Shown: positions 1 to 5,083 of the stretch, one piece after another | Numbering within the stretch: the first letter of the stretch is position 1 | Layout of the letters: each line of letters opens with the position of its first letter | From: Rhodoplanes sp049284695 | GTDB taxonomy: Bacteria; Pseudomonadota; Alphaproteobacteria; Rhizobiales; Xanthobacteraceae | Direction: 5' to 3' | DNA length: 5,690 nucleotides | Assembly (NCBI GenBank): GCA_049284695.1 | Contig: JBAPYK010000274.1 | Span: 1 to 5,690 of the forward strand | Translations under genes and position numbers: made by a program | Notes under the pieces: generated by a model | Databases searched by the model: none | What the model was told of the DNA's origin: nothing | The model's input: the letters and a program-made list of their open reading frames with translations, nothing else

Positions 1-8
1 GGCAAGAA

Positions 9-1127
9 GTGTCGATCTGTCGCGCGATCGGGCTGATGAGCGGCACCTCGCTCGACGGCATCGACATCGCGCTCGTCGACACCGACGGCGAGCGGCTCGA
101 TGGTCTGGGCCCGACCGGCTACCGGCCTTATACGCAAGCGGAGCGCGCCCTGCTGCGCGAAGCGCTGGCGGCGGCGGTGCCGCTGTCCGACCGCAATGCG
201 CGTCCTGGCGTTCTCGCGGACGCCGAGCGGCTCGTGACGGATACGCATGCCGAAATGGTCGCGGCGTTTCTCTCTAGCCATGGACTTGCGGCGAGCGACA
301 TCGACATCGTCGGTTTTCATGGCCAGACGGTGCTGCATCGGCCAACCCAGAAACTGACGGTGCAGATCGGGGACGGCCGCGCCCTTGCTGCTCGCCTCGC
401 AATTCCGGTCGCCTTCGACTTTCGCGCGGCGGACGTCGCCGCCGGCGGGGAGGGCGCGCCCCTTGTCGCGATCTACCATCAAGCGCTGGCCACGACGATC
501 GACCGGCCGCGGCCGCTCGTCGTCGTCAATATCGGCGGCATCGCCAATGTTACCTATCTTGCCGCCGGCGAGGCTCCGCTTGCCTGCGACACCGGTCCCG
601 GCAACGCCCTGATCGACGATTTCCTGCATGCGCATGGCGGCCCATCTTTCGATGAAGGCGGCATGCTCGCAGCGCGGGGACAAGTTGACGAGGCGTTCGT
701 CCAGCGCATTCTCGCGTATCCATTCTTTGCGGCGCGCCCGCCGAAGTCGCTCGACCGCAACGATTTCGCGCTCGCCTCGATCGGGTTGCCGGAGCTGTCG
801 CTCGAAGACGGCGCAGCAACGCTCGCAGCGCTCACCGCGCGCGCGATCGCGGCGATCGTCCCGCATCTGCCGCAAACGCCCGCATGCTGGATCATCGCAG
901 GCGGCGGGGCGCGTAATCGCACGATCCTCCGCATGCTGGCCGAAGCGGTCGCGCCCGCGCGGGTCGAGACCGCGGACGCGCTCGGTTGGTCGACGGACGC
1001 GCTGGAAGCGCAGGCCTTCGCCTATCTCGCCGTGCGCACGCTGAAAGGGCTGCCGATCACGTTTCCGACCACGACCGGGGTGGCGCTGCCGATGACGGGC
1101 GGGATTGTCGTCGCACCGAATCGCTAG
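9..1127 (+). CDS. anmK: Anhydro-N-acetylmuramic acid kinase (AnmK)
   Basis: This cytosolic enzyme phosphorylates and hydrolyses 1,6-anhydro-N-acetylmuramic acid to MurNAc-6-phosphate, a step of cell-wall (murein) recycling. The 372-residue product matches the family's usual length of about 370. Visible family motifs, in order: the N-terminal phosphate-binding GLMSGTSLDGID (8-19), GFHGQTVLHRP (102-112), QIGDGRALA (119-127), AAGGEGAPLV (144-153), NIGGIANVTYL (174-184), CDTGPGNALIDDF (193-205), KSLDRNDF (246-253), IAGGGARNR (296-304), and the C-terminal DALGWSTDALEAQAFAYLAVR with PMTGG (361-365). Asp194 of DTGPGN is the expected catalytic base. The fold is that of the ASKHA sugar-kinase superfamily. 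The GTG start at 9 leaves six residues before the conserved Ile-Gly-Leu-Met, which suits the family. However, the two in-frame codons upstream are sense codons, so a start outside the window is possible. The stop overlaps the convergent hydrolase by 4 nt. No function shared with the suf genes is apparent. Confidence 0.95.
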   Translation: MSICRAIGLMSGTSLDGIDIALVDTDGERLDGLGPTGYRPYTQAERALLREALAAAVPLSDRNARPGVLADAERLVTDTHAEMVAAFLSSHGLAASDIDIVGFHGQTVLHRPTQKLTVQIGDGRALAARLAIPVAFDFRAADVAAGGEGAPLVAIYHQALATTIDRPRPLVVVNIGGIANVTYLAAGEAPLACDTGPGNALIDDFLHAHGGPSFDEGGMLAARGQVDEAFVQRILAYPFFAARPPKSLDRNDFALASIGLPELSLEDGAATLAALTARAIAAIVPHLPQTPACWIIAGGGARNRTILRMLAEAVAPARVETADALGWSTDALEAQAFAYLAVRTLKGLPITFPTTTGVALPMTGGIVVAPNR

Positions 1128-1804
1128 CCCGTCCGCCGGCCGCGCGGCTCTGGGCGGGTGGCGACGGTGGCCAGCCGGCGGTCGAGATAGGAGCTGATCG
1201 CCGCCATCAACGGTTCAATCCGCGCATCGAAGAAGTGGTTGGCGCCGGGAATCACCTTCTGCTCGATGACGATGCCTTTCTGCGTCTTCAGCTTTTCGAC
1301 CAGGCTCGCGACATCTTTGTAGGGAACGACCGCATCCTTCTCGCCGTGCACGATCAGCCCGGAGGACGGGCAGGGAGCAAGGAAGGAGAAATCGTAGAGA
1401 TTGGCCGGCGGCGCGATCGAGATGAAGCCTTCGATCTCCGGCCGGCGCATCAAGAGCTGCATGCCGATCCACGCGCCGAACGAGAATCCGGCGATCCAGC
1501 AGCTGCGCGCTTCGGGGTTGATCGATTGCGCCCAATCGAGCGCGGACGCGGCGTCGGACAATTCGCCCTGGCCGTGATCGAACGAGCCCTGGCTGCGTCC
1601 GACTCCGCGGAAATTGAAGCGCAGCACTGCGAAGTTGCGATGGGCGAAGGCGTAGTAGAGCTGGTAGACGATCTGATGATTCATCGTGCCGCCGAACTGC
1701 GGGTGCGGGTGCAGCACGATGGCGATCGGCGCGTTTTTCACGCGCGCGGGATGATATCGCCCCTCGATCCGGCCTGCAGAACCATTGAAAATGACCTCGG
1801 GCAT
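1124..1804 (-). CDS. Alpha/beta hydrolase, COG2945-like, substrate unknown
   Basis: The 226-residue product is a compact cytosolic alpha/beta hydrolase with no signal peptide or membrane segment. Seen directly: the oxyanion-side HPHPQFGGTMNHQIV (32-46), RFNFRGVGRSQGSFDHGQGE (62-81), the nucleophile elbow GFSFG with Ser108, the acid Asp157 in HGEKDAVVP, and the base His190 in GANHFF. The Ser-Asp-His triad is therefore complete and the enzyme is probably active. The HPHP...GGTM and FNFRGVGxSxG blocks are typical of the predicted hydrolases in COG2945, whose substrate is not established as far as I know. The ATG at 1804 is preceded by GAGG about 10 nt upstream on the minus strand. The last 15 or so residues are Arg/Pro-rich and probably lie outside the fold. 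The gene is divergent from the cysteine desulfurase across 315 bp and converges on anmK. I recall homologues beside suf operons in other Rhizobiales, but this is unchecked and gives no function. Confidence 0.92.
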   Translation of the reverse strand: MPEVIFNGSAGRIEGRYHPARVKNAPIAIVLHPHPQFGGTMNHQIVYQLYYAFAHRNFAVLRFNFRGVGRSQGSFDHGQGELSDAASALDWAQSINPEARSCWIAGFSFGAWIGMQLLMRRPEIEGFISIAPPANLYDFSFLAPCPSSGLIVHGEKDAVVPYKDVASLVEKLKTQKGIVIEQKVIPGANHFFDARIEPLMAAISSYLDRRLATVATRPEPRGRRTG

Positions 1805-1906
1805 GGCCTCATGACCTCATCGATGGCAGCAGCGCTGCGGCGTTGTGATCGTCGCCCTTGGCGGGGCCCGGCAGCGTGCGCCTATGAACCTCTAAAGCCT
1901 GCGGTT

Positions 1907-1922
1907 TCCGGCATAATCCGGA
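1907..1922. repeat. Short inverted repeat TCCGG-N6-CCGGA
   Basis: Two perfect 5-bp arms, TCCGG and CCGGA, flank the 6-bp spacer CATAAT, itself a 5/6 match to a -10 hexamer (TATAAT). It lies about 100 bp upstream of the hydrolase start on one side and about 200 bp upstream of the cysteine desulfurase on the other. It could be a dimeric regulator's operator around a promoter element. However, CCGG is common in DNA of this GC content and no fitting -35 lies 16-18 bp upstream, so chance is quite possible. Confidence 0.25.
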
Positions 1923-2052
1923 TAGCAAAGGCTGCGCATGGCTGCTGTTGGCGCGGTGGATGTGTCTACCATGATCCCCAGGGCGAAAAGCAAGGTTTTC
2001 GTGAGGCTCGGGCGCTTTCGGGCAATGCCGCCCGCCATGAGCTTGAGAAAAT

Positions 2053-2092
2053 GCCCTTAATGAGCGAAGGTTTAGCCCTTAATATCGAAAGG
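2053..2092 (+). repeat. Tandem 9-bp boxes GCCCTTAAT, 22-bp period
   Basis: GCCCTTAAT occurs at 2053-2061 and again at 2075-2083, a start-to-start distance of 22 bp or about two helical turns. Each copy is followed after five unconserved bases by AAGG (2067-2070 and 2089-2092), so the repeat unit is GCCCTTAAT-N5-AAGG. Within each unit CCTT and AAGG form a dyad with an 8-bp spacer. The boxes lie in the A/T-richer stretch 28-67 bp upstream of the cysteine desulfurase start. This geometry is what a pair of operator sites on one DNA face would show. The match to any known regulator is unrecognised. The repeat itself is certain; the regulatory role is inference. Confidence 0.45.
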
Positions 2093-2105
2093 CCCCGTTG
2101 CGCGC

Positions 2106-2110
2106 GAGGT
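2106..2110 (+). promoter_or_regulatory. Ribosome binding site deciding the desulfurase start
   Basis: GAGGT sits 9 nt upstream of the ATG at 2120. It decides between that ATG and two in-frame upstream ATGs at 2051 and 2060, neither of which has a comparable Shine-Dalgarno sequence at proper spacing. Confidence 0.6.
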
Positions 2111-2119
2111 CGACGCACG

Positions 2120-3304
2120 ATGAGCGAACGGATTTATCTCGATTGGAACGCGACGACGCCGCTGCGGCCGGAGGCGCGCGCGGCGATGGAGGCTGCGTTC
2201 GACTGCGTCGGAAACCCCTCCTCCGTGCATGCGGAAGGGCGCGCAGCCCGGTATCTCGTCGAGCAAGCGCGCGAGCAGGTGGCTAACCTGCTCGGGGCCG
2301 AGCCGCGCAACGTCATCTTCACCTCGGGCGGAACCGAAGCAAACGCGCTGGCGCTCTCACCGCGGCTCAGTCTCGGCCCCGACAAGGCCCCGAGGGATCG
2401 CCTGCTGATCTCCGCCATCGAGCATCCCTCGGTACGCGCGGGCGGCCGGTTCCCGACCGAGAGCACCGAGGACGTGCCGGCATTGAGCTCCGGCATCGTC
2501 GATTTGGCGGCGCTGCAGGCGCGCCTCGACGCCTTGCGGGAATCGGAGAAGGGCGTGCGGCCTCTCGTCGCGCTGATGCACGCCAACAACGAGACCGGCG
2601 TGGTGCAGCCGATCGCGGACGCAGCCGACTTGGTCCACGCGGCGGGCGGGCTCCTGCATGTCGATGCGGTTCAAAGCGCCGGAAAAATCGCCTGTGATAT
2701 CGGTCGGCTCGGAGCCGATACCGTGGCGATCTCCGCGCATAAGCTGGGCGGGCCCAAAGGGGTCGGCGTGCTGGTGAAGCGGAGCGAAGCGCTGCATATC
2801 GACGATCCCATGTTCAAGGGCGGCGGCCAGGAGCGCGGCAGCCGCGGGGGGACCGAGAACGTGATCGGCATTGCCGGATTTGGCGCGGCTGCGGAGGCCG
2901 CGGGGAAGGCGCTGGCGCCGACTGCGCGACGCATGGCCGAGCTTCGCGACCGGCTCGAAACCATGCTGAAGGCCGCCTCGCCCGACGCCGTGATATTCGG
3001 CGCGGAGCTTGAGCGCCTGCCCAATACCACGATGTTCGCGGTCCCGGGGATCAAGGCGGAAACCGCCCTGATCGCGCTCGACCTCGCGGGCGTCGCCGTT
3101 TCTTCGGGCTCCGCTTGTTCGTCGGGCAAAGTCGCGGGCTCGCCCGTGCTCGCCGCGATGAATGTACCCGCCGCGCTCGCGGTGGGAGCTGTCCGGGTAA
3201 GCCTCGGACCTACGACCGTCGACCGCGACATCGATGTTTTTATAAGTGCTTGGAGGAACCTTGTTGCTGGACTATCTAAGGGGAGGAGGGAAGTCGCAGC
3301 GTGA
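2120..3304 (+). CDS. iscS: Cysteine desulfurase, group I (IscS/NifS type)
   Basis: This PLP enzyme converts L-cysteine to L-alanine and an enzyme-bound persulfide that feeds Fe-S cluster assembly. The 394-residue product shows YLDWNATTPLRPEA (6-19), FTSGGTEANALAL (67-79; Thr72 in the PLP phosphate site), EHPSV (101-105; His102 stacks on PLP), NNETGVVQPI (156-165), HVDAVQSAGK (180-189; Asp182, Gln185), SAHKLGGPKGVG (205-216; Lys208 is the PLP Schiff-base lysine), GGGQERGSRGGTEN (234-247) and SSGSACSSG (328-336; catalytic Cys333). The SSGSAC loop is the group I (IscS/NifS) signature, not the RxGHHC type of group II SufS, although the gene heads a suf operon. I chose the ATG at 2120 because of GAGGT 9 nt upstream and because the YLDWNATT block then starts at residue 6, as in the family. 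In-frame ATGs at 2051 and 2060 would add 20-23 residues without homology-like character. The symbol is by class; nifS or sufS are other labels in use. Confidence 0.93.
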   Translation: MSERIYLDWNATTPLRPEARAAMEAAFDCVGNPSSVHAEGRAARYLVEQAREQVANLLGAEPRNVIFTSGGTEANALALSPRLSLGPDKAPRDRLLISAIEHPSVRAGGRFPTESTEDVPALSSGIVDLAALQARLDALRESEKGVRPLVALMHANNETGVVQPIADAADLVHAAGGLLHVDAVQSAGKIACDIGRLGADTVAISAHKLGGPKGVGVLVKRSEALHIDDPMFKGGGQERGSRGGTENVIGIAGFGAAAEAAGKALAPTARRMAELRDRLETMLKAASPDAVIFGAELERLPNTTMFAVPGIKAETALIALDLAGVAVSSGSACSSGKVAGSPVLAAMNVPAALAVGAVRVSLGPTTVDRDIDVFISAWRNLVAGLSKGRREVAA

Positions 3305-3399
3305 CGACCTCACAACCGTTTCCTTGCGTCTGCAACCCAAAGGTGATCAGCCGGATCGGGACAAACGCCATAGGCCAACATCCAACCCGCGGTCCTTGA
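3301..3399 (+). CDS. Possible 32-codon coupled mini-ORF with two Cys codons
   Basis: A GTG at 3301 overlaps the cysteine desulfurase stop as GTGA and opens 32 codons ending at TGA 3397-3399. The purine run GGAGGAGGG at 3282-3290 lies 10 nt upstream and could serve as its ribosome binding site. The start therefore looks equipped for translational coupling. The peptide contains PFPCVCNP (residues 6-13) with Cys codons 9 and 11, and resembles no family I know. It fills most of the 116-bp gap before sufB, and its stop lies in the loop of a small hairpin just ahead of the sufB ribosome binding site. It might be a leader peptide sensing cysteine or translation, or simply a chance ORF. Short length and a GTG start keep confidence low. 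Confidence 0.22.
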   Translation: MTTSQPFPCVCNPKVISRIGTNAIGQHPTRGP

Positions 3400-3405
3400 A
3401 ACCGC
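3389..3405 (+). promoter_or_regulatory. Small hairpin upstream of sufB
   Basis: GCGGT (3389-3393) and ACCGC (3401-3405) form a perfect 5-bp stem with the 7-nt loop CCTTGAA. It ends 3 nt before the sufB Shine-Dalgarno at 3409. There is no T-tract, so it is not an intrinsic terminator. It could influence sufB translation initiation or mark an mRNA processing site. The stem is short and chance formation cannot be excluded. Confidence 0.3.
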
Positions 3406-3408
3406 AGT

Positions 3409-3413
3409 GGAGG
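3409..3413 (+). promoter_or_regulatory. Strong ribosome binding site of sufB
   Basis: GGAGG, followed by GA, lies 7 nt before the ATG at 3421. It is the best Shine-Dalgarno in the window and fixes the sufB start. It implies that sufB is translated independently of the upstream desulfurase despite the shared operon. Confidence 0.8.
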
Positions 3414-3420
3414 GAATGAC

Positions 3421-4914
3421 ATGCCGGCCGTAGACGAGACCGTCGAGCAGGTCCGCAGCATCGACGTCGACCAGTACAAGTACGGCTTCGAAACAGACAT
3501 CGAATCCGAAAAAGCGCCGAAAGGCCTGTCCGAGGATACTGTCCGCTTCATCTCGGAGAAGAAGGACGAGCCCCAGTGGATGCTGGAGTGGCGGCTCGCG
3601 GCCTATCAGCGCTGGCTCACCATGGACGAGCCGACCTGGGCGAAGGTGGATTATCCGCGGATCGATTATCAGGACATCTATTACTATTCGGCGCCGAAGG
3701 CGTTCGTCGCGCCGAAATCGCTTGACGATGTCGATCCCGAAATTCTCCGCACCTATGAGAAGCTCGGCATTCCCCTGCGCGAACGCGAAATCCTCGCCGG
3801 CGTGCAGCGCCCCGACGGCGAGGGCAGCGGCGGTTCGCGCGTCGCGGTCGATGCGGTGTTCGACTCCGTCTCGGTCGCGACCACTTTCAAGGAAGAGCTG
3901 AAAAGGGCCGGCGTGATCTTCATGCCGATCTCGGAGGCCCTGCGCGAACATCCCGAACTGGTGCGCCAATATCTCGGCTCGGTCGTGCCGGTCTCGGACA
4001 ATTTTTTCGCGACGCTCAATTCGGCGGTGTTCTCCGACGGCTCGTTCGTCTATGTGCCGGCGGGCGTGCGCTGCCCGATGGAGCTATCGACCTATTTCCG
4101 CATCAACGAGCGCAACACCGGCCAATTCGAGCGCACGCTGATCATCGCCGACAAGGGCGCCTATGTGAGCTATCTCGAAGGCTGCACCGCGCCGCGCCGC
4201 GACGAGAACCAGCTGCATGCCGCCGTGGTCGAACTGATCGCGCTCGACGATGCCGAGATCAAATATTCGACCGTGCAGAACTGGTATCCGGGCGACGCGG
4301 AAGGGCGCGGCGGAATCTTCAACTTCGTCACCAAGCGCGGCGATTGCCGCGGTCCGCGTTCGAAGATTTCGTGGACGCAGGTGGAGACCGGCTCCGCCAT
4401 CACCTGGAAATATCCGAGCTGCATCCTCCGCGGCGACGATTCGCGCGGCGAGTTCTACTCGATCGCGATCTCGAACGGCCATCAGCAGGTCGATTCCGGC
4501 ACCAAGATGATCCATCTTGGCAAGAACACGACCAGCCGGATCATCTCCAAGGGCATCGCCGCGGGCCGCTCGAACAACACCTATCGCGGGCTCGTCTCGG
4601 CGCATCGGCGGGCGACGAACGCCCGCAACTTCACCAACTGCGACTCGCTCCTGATCGGCGACAAATGCGGCGCGCATACGGTGCCCTATATCGAGGCGAA
4701 GAACTCCTCAGTGCTGTTCGAGCACGAGGCGACCACCTCGAAAATCTCAGAGGAGATGCTGTTCTACTGCCAGCAGCGCGGCATGTCGGCGGAGGAGGCG
4801 ACCGCGCTCGTGGTCAACGGCTTCGTCAAGGACGTGCTGCAGCACCTGCCGATGGAGTTCGCGGTCGAGGCGCAAAAGCTGATCTCGATCTCGCTCGAAG
4901 GCAGCGTGGGATGA
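3421..4914 (+). CDS. sufB: Fe-S cluster assembly scaffold protein SufB
   Basis: SufB is the scaffold subunit of the cytosolic SufBC2D complex that receives persulfide sulfur and builds nascent Fe-S clusters. The 497-residue length agrees with the family (about 480-500). The N-terminal helical part (about 1-150) carries the typical WMLEWRLAAYQRW (53-65) and YYYSAPK (87-93). The rest is the beta-helix core, with YVPAGVRCPMELSTYFRIN (211-229), ERTLIIADKGAYVSYLEGC (237-255), KYSTVQNWYPGD (281-292), GTKMIHLGKNTTSRIISKG (360-378), NCDSLLIGDKCGAHTVPYIE (406-425) and FEHEATTSKISEE (433-445). Cys255, Cys407 and the His435-Glu436 pair correspond to residues implicated in sulfur acceptance and cluster formation in E. 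coli SufB (Cys254, Cys405, His433, Glu434, by motif alignment from memory). No disruption is seen. The start is fixed by GGAGG 7 nt upstream. The gap to the desulfurase is 116 bp with no terminator, consistent with one operon. The stop overlaps a mini-ORF start as ATGA. Confidence 0.98.
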   Translation: MPAVDETVEQVRSIDVDQYKYGFETDIESEKAPKGLSEDTVRFISEKKDEPQWMLEWRLAAYQRWLTMDEPTWAKVDYPRIDYQDIYYYSAPKAFVAPKSLDDVDPEILRTYEKLGIPLREREILAGVQRPDGEGSGGSRVAVDAVFDSVSVATTFKEELKRAGVIFMPISEALREHPELVRQYLGSVVPVSDNFFATLNSAVFSDGSFVYVPAGVRCPMELSTYFRINERNTGQFERTLIIADKGAYVSYLEGCTAPRRDENQLHAAVVELIALDDAEIKYSTVQNWYPGDAEGRGGIFNFVTKRGDCRGPRSKISWTQVETGSAITWKYPSCILRGDDSRGEFYSIAISNGHQQVDSGTKMIHLGKNTTSRIISKGIAAGRSNNTYRGLVSAHRRATNARNFTNCDSLLIGDKCGAHTVPYIEAKNSSVLFEHEATTSKISEEMLFYCQQRGMSAEEATALVVNGFVKDVLQHLPMEFAVEAQKLISISLEGSVG

Positions 4915-5000
4915 GCGTCGTTGATTTCGCGACCAACGCCACGCCCGGGCTGTGGTCTGAGAATTGCAAGCTCAGATACGGATGCTGGAGCAGCGGGTGA
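4911..5000 (+). CDS. Possible 29-codon ATGA-coupled mini-ORF after sufB
   Basis: The ATG at 4911 overlaps the sufB stop as ATGA, the classic geometry for translational coupling, and opens 29 codons to TGA 4998-5000. Residues 17-26 read ENCKLRYGCW, with Cys at 19 and 25 spaced C-x5-C. I recognise no family. It occupies half of the unusually wide 169-bp sufB-sufC gap. Alternatives are the relic of a longer gene that once sat between sufB and sufC, or a chance ORF. A frame-shifted open stretch immediately downstream (from 4961, in the sufC frame) makes the relic idea reasonable but unproven. Confidence 0.25.
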   Translation: MSVVDFATNATPGLWSENCKLRYGCWSSG

Positions 5001-5022
5001 CGAATCGATCGACCATCGTCGC
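4997..5022 (+). promoter_or_regulatory. Weak hairpin at the mini-ORF stop, sufB-sufC gap
   Basis: GTGACGA (4997-5003) can pair with TCGTCGC (5016-5022) as a 7-bp stem with one G-U pair and a 12-nt loop. The mini-ORF stop codon 4998-5000 lies inside the 5' arm. No T-run follows, so this is not an intrinsic terminator. A role in setting SufB:SufC stoichiometry is conceivable, but the evidence is only the pairing potential. Confidence 0.18.
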
Positions 5023-5069
5023 GGCGCAGAAGCTGTTCTACCTAGAGAGCGAGCGCTTTGAAAGGACAC

Positions 5070-5073
5070 AGGA
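5070..5073 (+). promoter_or_regulatory. Ribosome binding site supporting sufC start at 5084
   Basis: AGGA at 5070-5073 lies 10 nt before the ATG at 5084, a usable though slightly long spacing. It supports the conventional sufC start over the in-frame ATG at 4982, which has only a weak upstream purine context. Confidence 0.5.
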
Positions 5074-5083
5074 TTTAGTCGGT

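Larger units (their letters stand above)
1805..2119. other. Divergent intergenic region, hydrolase / suf operon head
   Basis: This 315-bp stretch separates the start codons of two divergent genes, so it should hold both promoters. I see no convincing coding sequence in it. An open frame in phase with the cysteine desulfurase crosses it, but it also runs antisense through the hydrolase and is best explained by high GC. The section from about 2041 to 2090 is visibly richer in A/T than its surroundings and carries a duplicated box, listed separately. No good -35/-10 pair, IscR-type site, Irr (ICE) box or RirA box stands out. No iscR/rrf2 regulator gene precedes the desulfurase, unlike many suf or isc operons. 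Regulation of this operon therefore cannot be assigned from the sequence. Confidence 0.6.

Noticed and set aside
1128..1158. Potential 8-bp hairpin (with two G-U pairs) directly after the anmK stop, as a terminator.
   Set aside because: It has no T-tract on either side, includes wobble pairs, and lies inside the hydrolase coding sequence. GC-rich pairing is expected there by chance.
1887..1896. GAACCTCTAAA resembling half of an Irr (ICE) box.
   Set aside because: No matching inverted TTTAGAA half at the needed position, so there is no dyad.
1936..1955. TGGC...TTGGC resembling a sigma-54 -24/-12 promoter.
   Set aside because: The GG to GC spacing is one base short of the required geometry and the -12 element is imperfect.
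1948..1975. TTGGCG-N16-CATGAT as a sigma-70-like promoter for the suf operon.
   Set aside because: Only 4/6 matches in each hexamer; comparable pairs occur by chance in a region this long. Not listed as a feature.
986..2119. A 378-codon open stretch in frame with and upstream of the cysteine desulfurase, as if one 772-residue protein.
   Set aside because: It runs through the end of anmK and antisense through the well-supported hydrolase, and its translation is Arg/Ala/Asp-rich without recognisable motifs. It is a high-GC open-frame artefact; the desulfurase starts at 2120.
3250..3278. TTGGAG-N17-TATCTA at the end of the desulfurase gene, a possible internal promoter for sufB.
   Set aside because: Spacing is ideal but each hexamer matches only 3/6, and the segment encodes the desulfurase C-terminus. 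Not enough to call.
3310..3969. Long minus-strand ORF opposite the sufB start.
   Set aside because: It is antisense to the strongly conserved sufB N-terminus and has no motifs or ribosome binding site of note; a shadow of the real gene.
4084..4677. Long minus-strand ORF within sufB.
   Set aside because: Its translation is a codon-mirrored shadow of the SufB core, with no independent support.
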